Assembly: GCA_023418835.1 (NCBI GenBank)
Contig: JAEZYW010000125.1
Span: 1-8,645, forward strand
DNA: 8,645 nt
Direction of reading: 5' to 3'
Source: Bacillota bacterium
GTDB taxonomy: Bacteria; Bacillota; Clostridia; Tissierellales; Peptoniphilaceae
Shown: one piece after another, positions 1-6,252 of the stretch
Layout of the letters: each line of letters starts with the position of its first letter
Numbering within the stretch: position 1 is the stretch's first letter
Made by a program: the position numbers and the translations under genes
Notes under the pieces: model-generated
What the model saw: only the letters and a program-made list of their open reading frames with translations
The model's database searches: none
Told to the model about the DNA's origin: nothing

Positions 1-597
1 GACTTGAGAGCTCTAGGAGTGGACGGATATTCAATATCTGCTCACAAAATTCATGGACCTAAAGGAATTGGAGCCTTATATTTAAAGGATGGAATTTCAA
101 TATCCCCATTATTTTACGGAGGAAATCAAGAAAAAGGGATGAGATCTGGTACAGAAAACACTCCTGGGATTTTAGGTTTTGGAAAAGCCGTAGAAATTCT
201 TTCAAAAAATTTTGATAAAGAGGAAGAAACAAAGAAGAAGTTAAGAAATTTGATTTTGGAGATTTTAAAAAGGGACTTTAAAGATTTTGAGGTGAATACT
301 CCTTTGGATAACAGTCCCAATTCGATATTAAATGTGAGTTTCTTGCACACAAAAGGGGAGGTTATTCTCCACTATTTGGAGCAAGATGAAATATATATTA
401 GCACGACATCTGCTTGCAGTAGTAATAGAAAATCCCAGTCTAATTTAGAAAAATTAGGAAAATCTGTGGAGATTTGTGACGGTGCTATCAGAATCTGTTT
501 AAGTTATGAAAATACAGAAGATGATATTATTAAATTCATGGATAAATTAAATTTTGCAGTAGAAGACATTAGAAAGATTACGATGAGGAAAAGATGA
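1..597 (+). CDS. Cysteine desulfurase (NifS/IscS family), C-terminal part
   Basis: A PLP-dependent enzyme that takes sulfur from L-cysteine as an enzyme-bound persulfide, leaving alanine. The frame is open from the first base, so the N-terminus lies outside the window; 198 residues are visible. The PLP-binding lysine is Lys16 of the visible part, in SAHKIHGPKG. It is followed by the family segment GGNQEKGMRSGTENTPGILG. The catalytic cysteine is Cys139, in STTSACSSN. The C-terminal RICLSYENTEDDI segment is also typical. The stop overlaps the next gene's start (ATGA, 594-597), so the two are probably translationally coupled. The partner is ThiI, which here has no rhodanese domain, so this enzyme is likely its dedicated sulfur donor, as NifZ is for ThiI in Bacillus subtilis (inference from order). 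The family call is secure; IscS, NifS and NifZ roles cannot be separated by sequence alone. Confidence 0.95.
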   Translation, partial: DLRALGVDGYSISAHKIHGPKGIGALYLKDGISISPLFYGGNQEKGMRSGTENTPGILGFGKAVEILSKNFDKEEETKKKLRNLILEILKRDFKDFEVNTPLDNSPNSILNVSFLHTKGEVILHYLEQDEIYISTTSACSSNRKSQSNLEKLGKSVEICDGAIRICLSYENTEDDIIKFMDKLNFAVEDIRKITMRKR

Positions 598-1757
598 GAG
601 AAGTTATATCAATAAGTGCTGGAGAAATAGTATTAAAGGGAAAGAATAGAAAATATTTTGAAAATGCTTTGATTTCCAAAATCAGAAGGGCTTTGGAAGA
701 TTTGGAAATAGAAAAAGTTTATAAAGAGATAGGAAAAATCTATGTAGAATGTCAAGAAGAGGACATAGAAGAAGCTATTTCTAGAATTAAAAATGTATTT
801 GGAATTGTATACGTCAGTAGAGTTGTAAGGACAGAAAAAAATATTGAGGACATTGAAAAAGCTATTGATAAAGTTCTCAGTTGGAAAGATACTACAAGTG
901 AGTTTACTTTTAAAATAATATCTTCTAGAGCAGATAAAGATTACCCCTTAAAGAGTCCTGAGTTGAACCAAAAATTTGGTGGATATGTGTTAAAGAATTT
1001 TGAAAATGCAAAGGTTGATGTCCACAATCCCAAATATCCAATTTATTTGGAAATCAGAACATACGCATATGTATATACCGATAGAGTTATGGGATTAGGT
1101 GGCATGCCTATGGGAACTAATGGCAAGGGATTAGTTTTGTTATCTGGAGGAATTGATAGTCCTGTTGCCGCTTTTATGATGGCTAGGCGTGGTTTAGAAA
1201 TCAATGCAGTACATTACCATTCCTATCCTTACACATCAGATAGGGCAGAGGAGAAGGTCTTGGATTTGGCTAAAATCGTTTCTAGATATTCAGGACCAAT
1301 GAAAGTTTTTTCTGTGAATATTTTAGAAATACAAAGGGCAATTGCCTCTAATTGCCACGAAAATAACATAACTATCATATCAAGGAAGTTTATGATGCGA
1401 ATAGCAGAAAGGATTTCAAAATTAAATAAATTTGATGCATTAATAACAGGTGATAATCTAGGCCAAGTTGCCAGCCAGACTATTAAAGCCATGAAAATAA
1501 TAGATAAAACTACAGATATGTTAGTATTCAGACCTTTAATTAGTATGGATAAAACTCAAATTATAAAAATATCCGAGGACATAGGCTCATATGAGACGTC
1601 GATTTTACCTTTCGATGATTGCTGTACAATTTTTGCGCCTAAACATCCTAATTTAAATCCTACTGAAGAGGCAATTAACAAGGAAGAAGAAAAGTTGGAT
1701 ATAGAAGGGTTGGTAAGTAGAGCCGTTGAGTCAGCTAAAATTATAGAGATTGAATAA
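594..1757 (+). CDS. thiI: tRNA 4-thiouridine synthetase ThiI (rhodanese-free form)
   Basis: Cytoplasmic ATP-dependent enzyme that adenylates tRNA uridine 8 and replaces its oxygen with sulfur, giving s4U; in some bacteria it also supplies sulfur for the thiamine thiazole. The 387 residues show an N-terminal ferredoxin-like region, a THUMP domain (about residues 60-165) and a PP-loop ATP pyrophosphatase domain. The PP-loop is SGGIDSPVA at 184-192, preceded by the family signature GLGGMPMGTNGKGLVLL. The late motif LPFDDCCTIFAPKHPN holds the cysteine expected to take part in sulfur transfer. The protein ends without the rhodanese domain that extends E. coli ThiI to 482 residues, as is usual in Firmicutes. 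The ATG overlaps the stop of the upstream cysteine desulfurase, which agrees with an operon in which that enzyme delivers the persulfide. The reading frame is intact. Confidence 0.97.
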   Translation: MREVISISAGEIVLKGKNRKYFENALISKIRRALEDLEIEKVYKEIGKIYVECQEEDIEEAISRIKNVFGIVYVSRVVRTEKNIEDIEKAIDKVLSWKDTTSEFTFKIISSRADKDYPLKSPELNQKFGGYVLKNFENAKVDVHNPKYPIYLEIRTYAYVYTDRVMGLGGMPMGTNGKGLVLLSGGIDSPVAAFMMARRGLEINAVHYHSYPYTSDRAEEKVLDLAKIVSRYSGPMKVFSVNILEIQRAIASNCHENNITIISRKFMMRIAERISKLNKFDALITGDNLGQVASQTIKAMKIIDKTTDMLVFRPLISMDKTQIIKISEDIGSYETSILPFDDCCTIFAPKHPNLNPTEEAINKEEEKLDIEGLVSRAVESAKIIEIE

Positions 1758-1770
1758 ATAGATGTAATTT

Positions 1771-1775
1771 GGAGG
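1771..1775 (+). promoter_or_regulatory. Ribosome binding site fixing the hydrolase start
   Basis: GGAGG lies five bases before ATG 1781. An in-frame TTG at 1769 overlaps this Shine-Dalgarno sequence and so cannot be the real start. The gene follows thiI by only 23 bases with no terminator between them, so it may be co-transcribed. Confidence 0.85.
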
Positions 1776-1780
1776 TAAAT

Positions 1781-2847
1781 ATGAAAAGCTTTTTGAAATT
1801 TATTTTCAAAGTGCTATTGGGAATTTTGATAGTTCTTTTACTATTTGGTGTGGGAGTAATAGGAGTTAGACAATACAATATTAAAAAATACGATTCATAT
1901 GGGGAAAATGACAACAAAGAATTTTCCGAACCGACAAACTTGTCTCATTATGATGTTAATCTAGAAGGCGTTGACGTGGAGAGAATAGAAGGGAATTATT
2001 TAAATGGATTCCACTTAAAGCCTGATCTAAAGAAATTTAAAGGGGTCGTCATAACCTTTGGAGGATCTGAAGGATCTCCTAATTATGCATTAGCTAAAGA
2101 TCTAGCAACGTCTGGTTATGAGGTTTTATCACTATTTTACTTTGGAATGGAAAATCAACAAAAAGAACTTGTAAGAGTACCTTTGGATTTTTTTGAAGAA
2201 GTTTTAGAGTATATAGGTGAGAATATTGATGATGGCGAAGAAATTACTTTAATTGGAGTTTCTAAAGGCGCGGAACTTTCCCTTAATTTGGCAGTTCGAT
2301 ATTCAGAAATTGACAATTTAATTTTAATATCTCCAGGAGAATATTCCTATCCAGGCTTAATTTATAGTTCAAATGAAACAGAAACCACAAATGAAATTCA
2401 ATCTTCCTGGACATATAAGGGGGAAGAAGTCCTTTTATAAGCTTTGAATCGGGAGATATAAAGACGGGTCTAAGAATGTTTTACGATATAATTACTTATA
2501 GCCCACTGTCTTTCAGAGGGGCTTATGAATCTTCTGCCAATAAAGCACAAAACCAGGAAGAAGCAAGAATAAAAGTAGAAAATACGGATGCCAACATATT
2601 GCTCATAGCTGGAACAGATGATTTGATGTGGCAATCAGAAGTCGCTGCTGAGAATATTTATAATAAGAGACCAGAAAAAACAGAAAAACTTATTTACCAA
2701 GGAGCAGGTCATATCTTTTCTACAGACAGATATATTTATAGTGATGATATGGTTTTAGCAATGGGTGGAAATAAAGATATAAATGAAGAAGCTAGAATTG
2801 ACAGCGATAAAATTATAATGGAAAGGCTGTCCCAGTGGCATAGATAG
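1781..2847 (+). pseudogene. Membrane-anchored acyl-CoA thioesterase/BAAT-type alpha/beta hydrolase, frameshifted
   Basis: This looks like a serine hydrolase of the bile acid-CoA:amino acid N-acyltransferase / acyl-CoA thioesterase C-terminal family; its substrate is unknown. Residues 4-28 form one hydrophobic segment, a likely membrane anchor or uncleaved signal, placing the catalytic domain outside the cytoplasm. The nucleophile is Ser161, in the elbow GVSKGAE. The first frame stops at 2440 just after SSWTYKGEEV. The rest (PFISFESGDIKTG, then FYDIITYSPLSFRGAYES) continues in the +1-offset frame to 2847. This part carries the predicted acid motif GTDDLMWQS and the catalytic histidine in GAGHIF (codon 2710-2712). 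One missing base in the GTCCTTTT stretch (about 2428-2436) explains the break; restored, it would be about 355 residues. As it stands the first product lacks the acid and histidine and should be inactive. Frameshift by mutation or by sequencing error cannot be told apart here. Confidence 0.85.
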
Positions 2848-2852
2848 AAATA

Positions 2853-2887
2853 AAAAAGTCAACATCTTTTACAGATGCTGACTTTTT
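2853..2887 (+). terminator. Rho-independent terminator after the hydrolase gene
   Basis: The arms AAAAAGTCA (2853-2861) and TGACTTTTT (2879-2887) pair, followed inward by one A/C mismatch and CATCT (2863-2867) against AGATG (2873-2877), with a TTTAC loop. The T run gives the uridine tail. It begins six bases after the hydrolase stop and ends the cysteine desulfurase-thiI-hydrolase transcription unit. The A run on the other arm could let it also act leftward. Confidence 0.88.
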
Positions 2888-2901
2888 CTTTTGTATAAGA
2901 A

Positions 2902-2924
2902 AACCCCCAGTTAGACTGGGGGTT
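2902..2924. repeat. IS200 left-end hairpin
   Basis: AACCCCCAGT (2902-2911) pairs perfectly with ACTGGGGGTT (2915-2924) around a TAG loop. In IS200/IS605 elements such subterminal hairpins are recognised by TnpA. In IS200 the left one also acts as a terminator that blocks outside transcription from reaching tnpA. On the minus strand it is followed by TTTTC, so it could also stop leftward transcripts. Confidence 0.85.
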
Positions 2925-2955
2925 CAGTATAGCTTCAGCGATGATAACCAAACAA

Positions 2956-3019
2956 AATACCTCAATGATATAATAAATTTGCGGTCTGCTAACTGCAAAA
3001 TAAAAATCAAAGAGGTATT
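2956..3019 (+). promoter_or_regulatory. Leader structure sequestering the tnpA ribosome binding site
   Basis: AATACCTC (2956-2963) is exactly complementary to GAGGTATT (3012-3019), which contains the tnpA Shine-Dalgarno sequence (GAGGT, 3012-3016) just before ATG 3022. Between the arms lies a second stem, TTTGCGGT (2978-2985) against ACTGCAAA (2992-2999), with one G-T wobble. The nested fold would hide the ribosome binding site. This agrees with the known translational self-restraint of IS200 tnpA; its action here is inferred from sequence. Confidence 0.75.
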
Positions 3020-3021
3020 GA

Positions 3022-3479
3022 ATGACATCGTTAAATGACACTCATAGTTTATCACATACTAAATGGAATAGTAAATATCACGTAGTATTTGCGCCAAAAT
3101 ACAGAAGAAAAGAATTTTATGGATCAAAAAGATTAGAAATAGGGGCAATATTAAGAGAATTATGTAGCTGGAAAGAAGTAAATATTATAGAAGCAGAAGT
3201 TGTCCAGATCATATTCATATGTTATTGGAAATACCACCAAAAATATCGGTATCAAGCTTCATGGGTTTTTTGAAAGGTAAAAGTAGCATAATGATATATG
3301 AAAGGTGGGGGAATTTAAAGTACAAATATAGGGGGAGACAATTTTGGTGTAGAGGTTATTATGTAGATACGGCAGGTAAAAATGCAAAGAAAATAGAAGA
3401 ATATATTAGAAATCAACTTAAGACAGATCAATTAAGTGAGCAATTAGCATTTGATGTAGTTGACCCTTTTAAAGGGTAG
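3022..3479 (+). pseudogene. tnpA: IS200-type Y1 transposase TnpA, frameshifted
   Basis: A single-strand DNA transposase of the HUH (Y1) class that would cut and rejoin the IS ends. The N-terminal part (HTKWNSKYHVVFAPKYRRK) is a typical opening of IS200 TnpA. At about 3199-3201 one base is missing. The original frame runs on into nonsense to 3273, whereas the true continuation CPDHIHMLLEIPPK is in another frame beginning at TGT 3201. This part contains the HUH metal-binding pair (HIH, codons 3210-3218) and leads on to SSFMGFLKGKSS, then QFWCRGYYVDTAGKNA, and the presumed catalytic tyrosine in KIEEYIRNQL. With one base restored the gene would code for 152 residues, the usual IS200 TnpA size. 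As written, the translated product has no HUH motif and no tyrosine, so it should be inactive. Everything else is well preserved, so the lesion is recent or a sequence error. Confidence 0.9.
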
Positions 3480-3555
3480 CAAGTAAAGTTTGCAAGTGGC
3501 AGATCGACTAACGCCTTTAAGGCGTGGCTTGTAATGCAGGCCCTTTGGGCCGCAT
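3463..3555. repeat. Three small hairpins in the IS200 right subterminal region
   Basis: Three short perfect hairpins of similar design stand in a row: ACCCTTTTAAAGGGT (3463-3477, over the tnpA stop), ACGCCTTTAAGGCGT (3511-3525) and GGCCCTTTGGGCC (3539-3551). The last is extended by TGC/GCA (3535-3537 and 3552-3554) with one bulged A. They lie between tnpA and the right-end hairpin. The stretch 3480-3560 holds no gene. Their role is unknown; folded single-stranded DNA during transposition, or protection of the tnpA mRNA 3' end, are possible. Confidence 0.6.
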
Positions 3556-3563
3556 GTGAAAAA

Positions 3564-3582
3564 CCCCCGGCTATGCCGGGGG
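3564..3582 (-). terminator. IS200 right-end hairpin, also a likely terminator for the phosphatase gene
   Basis: CCCCCGGC (3564-3571) pairs with GCCGGGGG (3575-3582) around TAT. On the plus strand no T run follows, but on the minus strand the stem is followed by TTTTTC. It therefore has the form of a Rho-independent terminator for the leftward phosphatase gene, whose stop is at 3602. As part of the IS it is the expected right-end TnpA recognition hairpin. No other terminator for the phosphatase is visible. Confidence 0.75.
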
Positions 3583-3601
3583 ATGATTATTTTGTCAAAT
3601 A

Positions 3602-5215
3602 TTATTGAACCAAGTCAAATGCTGATTGTGGAACATAGATTGTCTTTGTGTTGAAAATTACTAGTCCTCCAAGATCCACTTTCTCACCATTTACAATTGC
3701 ATAGTTTTTAGAAATTGGTAAAATTATTTCTTGTTCACCTTTTACAACTTTTACTTCGTGGTTTGTGTCTTCTGAGTAGTTGAACTCAATTTTAGCACCT
3801 TTTGCTTCAAATCCTTCTCTTGCTTGTTTGTAAAGAGTTGAAGTAAGAGAGTTAAGGTCTAAATTTAATATGCTAGCAACATATTTTCCAATTTCGTTAT
3901 TGTGAATGGTTCCAGATAGAACTTTTGCATTTGGATCAGTAGAGTAGCAATATAGAGCAACGTCTCCACCAACGTGACCGTTTGTAGTCCATCCAATATT
4001 AGATCTATCAGAAATGATAGTACCTACTGCTCCTTGAACGTCTTTAGCTTCTTTGATGGAATTTATTTCTGCTTCAGTTAAGTCAGTAATTCCATAAGCG
4101 TCTTACATAACAGCGGCAATATTAGTTCTGTTTTCATCTAGTTTAGCTGCTACACCTTCACCAGTAAGTTTAGCATTTTTTATTATATGAGTGAAAGATT
4201 CCAATGGAGCTTTATCATATCCAGATGATATTTGTCTGTGACCAACTGTAAGTCCGCCAGTACCGTGGTCAGATGCAACGATGATTACAGTATCTTTATT
4301 TTTGTCAGCAAAATCTTTTGCAACTTTAACTGCAGCGTCAAAAGCTAAAACATCTGATTTTACTCCAACAGGGTCATTAGCATGAGCTGCCCAGTCTACT
4401 TTAGAACCTTCAACCATAAGGAAGAATCCTTTTTCGTTTTTAGATAAAACTTCAAGTGCTTTTTCTGTCATTTCTGCAAGAGATGGCTCTTTTGAAGGAT
4501 CTCTATCTATGTCATAAGCCATAGCTGATTCTGCGAACATTCCCCAAAGCTTGTCTCCTGTAGAAGATTTCATTGCTTCAGGAGTTGTTACATAATCGTA
4601 ACCTAATTCTTTAATTACTGAAATTAAGTCTTCTCCGTCTTTTCTAACACTTGGATCTAGATGTTTGCTTCCAGCTCCTAAAACTACTTCCAAACCTTGG
4701 TAAACTTGTTGTTCAGCTAAATCTTCGTAGTTATTTCTATTTGGGTTGTGAGCTGTGTAGTCAGCAGGAGTAGCGTGTTGAACGTTAGAAGTAGAAATAA
4801 TACCAGTTGATTTGCCAGCTCTTTCAGCGCCTTCTACAACCGTAGCGATTGGCATCATAGCTTTTGATGAATCAAATTCTGCACCAGGCATTCCTCCTTG
4901 TGCTGGGTAAGTACCTACATATGGAGATTGAGACTTTTGTCCAGTTGCCATAGCTGTTCCTGCAGGAGCAGAGTCAGCAATTGGAGTATTTGAGTTGTTA
5001 GTCTTAACCAAACCAGTTGCCATTGAATCCATTGTCAATTTGAAATCATCTGTCATCCATCTTGACATTGTAGATGACTCGATGTTCATTCCATCAGGAA
5101 TCATCATAATCACATTTTTTGCACTACCGTAATTACCTTCAGCTGCCATTGCAAAAGAAGGTATCATTATGACAAAAACTAAAACTAATGCCATAATTCT
5201 TTTGAAATTCTTCAT
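3602..5215 (-). pseudogene. phoA: Secreted alkaline phosphatase, interrupted by an in-frame TAA
   Basis: An extracytoplasmic zinc/magnesium phosphomonoesterase that frees phosphate from organic esters. A signal peptide (residues 1 to about 24, ending SFAMA) precedes the mature enzyme. Visible motifs are the metal ligand in IPDGMN (Asp41), the nucleophile in ADSAPAGTAMATG (Ser82), the metal-binding segment MVEGSKVDWAAHANDP, and ASDHGTGGLT. Codon 371 is TAA (4105-4103). The same frame continues without further stops to 3602, through DAYGITDLTEAE, then SNIGWTTNGHVGGDVALYCYS, ending FDLVQ. The whole would be 537 residues. The segment past the stop holds His414 in GHVGGDV, the likely counterpart of the E. 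coli His412 zinc ligand, so the shortened form should be badly impaired. There is no frameshift; one base change explains it. AGGAGG at 5230-5225 is well placed for ATG 5215. Readthrough is possible but the TAA-G context gives no support for it. Confidence 0.88.
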
Positions 5216-5224
5216 TCTGAAATT

Positions 5225-5230
5225 CCTCCT
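5225..5230 (-). promoter_or_regulatory. Ribosome binding site of the phosphatase gene
   Basis: AGGAGG on the minus strand ends nine bases before ATG 5215. It is a near-perfect Shine-Dalgarno sequence and confirms the chosen start, which also gives a complete signal peptide. Confidence 0.85.
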
Positions 5231-5250
5231 AGAGTTTTATTTTCAAACTA

Positions 5251-5293
5251 ACTATAATTTAAATATGTAAACTCTAGGATATAGATTTGTTAA
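5251..5293 (-). promoter_or_regulatory. Possible Pho-type promoter of the phosphatase gene
   Basis: On the minus strand TTAACA (5293-5288) and TTTACA (5271-5266) both fit the PhoP-box hexamer TT(A/T/C)ACA. They lie 22 bases apart, two helical turns on the same face. A -10-like TATAGT (5256-5251) follows the nearer hexamer by nine bases, with no good -35 box. In Bacillus, PhoP-activated promoters have repeats upstream of a -10 in this arrangement. Only two of the usual four repeats match, so this is suggestive; the region is AT-rich and chance matches are easy. Confidence 0.35.
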
Positions 5294-5333
5294 AAACATA
5301 TAAATTATTTTAAATCCGGGAATTTATCAGGAG

Positions 5334-5362
5334 TTTAAATTTAATATTAAAAGTAGTATAAT
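5334..5362 (+). promoter_or_regulatory. Sigma-A-type promoter of the sortase gene
   Basis: A perfect -10 box TATAAT (5357-5362) has a fair -35 box TTTAAA (5334-5339) 17 bases upstream. Transcription would begin near 5369, leaving a leader of about 24 bases before ATG 5393. It is divergent to the phosphatase gene. Confidence 0.6.
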
Positions 5363-5392
5363 GTAAATATTAATTATACTATGAAGGTACAG

Positions 5393-6160
5393 ATGAAAAA
5401 GAAAATAATACCAGTAATTCAAATTCTTTTAGTTCTAATCATTTTGTATTCATCCTATCGAATTTTTGATTATTATAAAACCAATAAGGATCACGATAAT
5501 AAACAAGCAGAAATAATAAATGTTTCAAAAGAATGGGAAGAAAAAGTTGAAAAGGAAATGGAAGTTTCCACAGAAAAAGGATTGCCAGAACCGACAGAAG
5601 ATGAGTTAGCAAGCTCAAGGATAAGTCATCTTCAAAGTGAGTATAAAAATGTAATTGGATGGATTAAAATCCCTGGGACAAATATAGACTATCCCTTTGT
5701 CAAAGGAGAAGACAATGAGTATTTTTTAGATCACGATTACAAAGGCGATTATAACGTGTTTGGGGCTGTATTTATGGAAATGGATAATGCCATGGACTTT
5801 TCTGATCAAAATACAATTCTATACGGCCACAATATTCGAACAGGAAAATTTTTCCACGAGTTGACAAAAAAGTATAGGGATAAAGAATTTGTAAAAGAAA
5901 ATCCAATTATAGAAATTAGTCATCTTGGAGGTCTAAATCGATACGAAATTTTTGCAGTCTATTCTGCAGATCCAATGGAGAAATTCCGAAGCCCTAATTA
6001 TACCGACGAAGAATTGGAAAAGCTAGAGGATAGAATTATTTCAAAAAATGAAATAGAGGGAACCACTCCAGAAGAATTTAAAGACATTTTAACTCTTCAA
6101 ACTTGTTTAGACAACGATAAGAGATTAGTTATTCATGCAAAAAAGATAAATGAAAATTAA
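5393..6160 (+). CDS. srtB: Class B sortase
   Basis: A membrane-anchored cysteine transpeptidase that cuts secreted proteins at a sorting signal and joins them to the cell wall (class B enzymes typically handle NPQTN-like signals, or pilins in some clostridia). The protein has a short cytoplasmic start, one membrane segment (about residues 5-25), a charged spacer and the sortase domain. The domain opens with NVIGWIKIPGTNIDYPFVKG. The catalytic residues are His146 (YGHN), Cys238 (TLQTC) and Arg244 (DNDKRLVIHAK). At 255 residues the size is normal. An upstream in-frame ATG at 5381 is less likely than 5393, because GAAGG (5383-5387) lies five bases before 5393 and overlaps the earlier start region. 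No substrate with a sorting signal is visible in the window. It is transcribed alone from its own promoter; the neighbouring genes do not show its target. Confidence 0.92.
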   Translation: MKKKIIPVIQILLVLIILYSSYRIFDYYKTNKDHDNKQAEIINVSKEWEEKVEKEMEVSTEKGLPEPTEDELASSRISHLQSEYKNVIGWIKIPGTNIDYPFVKGEDNEYFLDHDYKGDYNVFGAVFMEMDNAMDFSDQNTILYGHNIRTGKFFHELTKKYRDKEFVKENPIIEISHLGGLNRYEIFAVYSADPMEKFRSPNYTDEELEKLEDRIISKNEIEGTTPEEFKDILTLQTCLDNDKRLVIHAKKINEN

Positions 6161-6180
6161 ATATTTACAATTAAATTTTA

Positions 6181-6200
6181 ATGTGAAAAATTTTTCACAT
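6181..6200. repeat. Perfect 20-base palindrome between sortase and membrane-protein genes
   Basis: ATGTGAAAAATTTTTCACAT reads the same on both strands, lies 20 bases after the sortase stop and is followed by AGTTATTTTAAT. It could be a weak terminator for the sortase gene (TGTGAAA stem, AT-rich loop) or an operator for the next gene. The outer TGTGA/TCACA arms resemble Rex and CRP sites, but the spacing is 8 rather than 6 bases, so neither regulator is claimed. Confidence 0.5.
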
Positions 6201-6239
6201 AGTTATTTTAATCATAGGAAGGGTAAAGACAGTAGTATT

Positions 6240-6244
6240 GGAGG
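6240..6244 (+). promoter_or_regulatory. Ribosome binding site fixing the membrane-protein start
   Basis: GGAGG ends eight bases before ATG 6253. An in-frame TTG at 6238 overlaps it and is therefore rejected as the start. Confidence 0.8.
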
Positions 6245-6252
6245 ATGAGTTA

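Larger units (their letters stand above)
2895..3590 (+). mobile_element. IS200-type insertion sequence (IS200/IS605 family), about 0.7 kb
   Basis: A single-gene element with the organisation of IS200: a strong hairpin at the left end (2902-2924), a long structured leader, one Y1 (HUH) transposase gene, and a strong hairpin at the right end (3564-3582). There are no terminal inverted repeats, no tnpB, and no evident target duplication, all normal for this family, which moves as single-stranded circles cut beside the hairpins. The length matches the roughly 700 bases usual for IS200. The exact ends cannot be fixed without an empty site; the given limits lie a few bases outside the end hairpins. 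It sits between the hydrolase terminator and the end of the convergent phosphatase gene. Its transposase is frameshifted, so it could only move with help in trans. Confidence 0.85.

Noticed and set aside
126..350. Open frame on the minus strand inside the cysteine desulfurase gene
   Set aside because: It is antisense to a clearly conserved enzyme, has no ribosome binding site and no recognisable protein features.
1229..1492. Open frame on the minus strand inside thiI
   Set aside because: It is antisense to the conserved ATPase domain of ThiI; its composition is that of a shadow frame.
2441..2475. Two separate hydrolase proteins rather than one broken gene
   Set aside because: The second part has no Shine-Dalgarno sequence before ATG 2476, and family-like sequence extends upstream of that ATG to the break point.
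2859..3041. Minus-strand open frame across the terminator and IS leader
   Set aside because: It runs through a terminator stem and the IS end hairpin, with no ribosome binding site; IS200 leader structure explains the region.
3463..3582. CRISPR-like or other repeat array from the several hairpins
   Set aside because: The hairpins are not identical, have no regular spacing and are explained by the IS200 right end.
4103..4105. Recoded amino acid (selenocysteine or pyrrolysine) in the phosphatase
   Set aside because: The codon is TAA, which is not used for either residue.
6181..6200. Rex or CRP binding site
   Set aside because: The half-sites are separated by 8 bases, whereas both regulators need 6.
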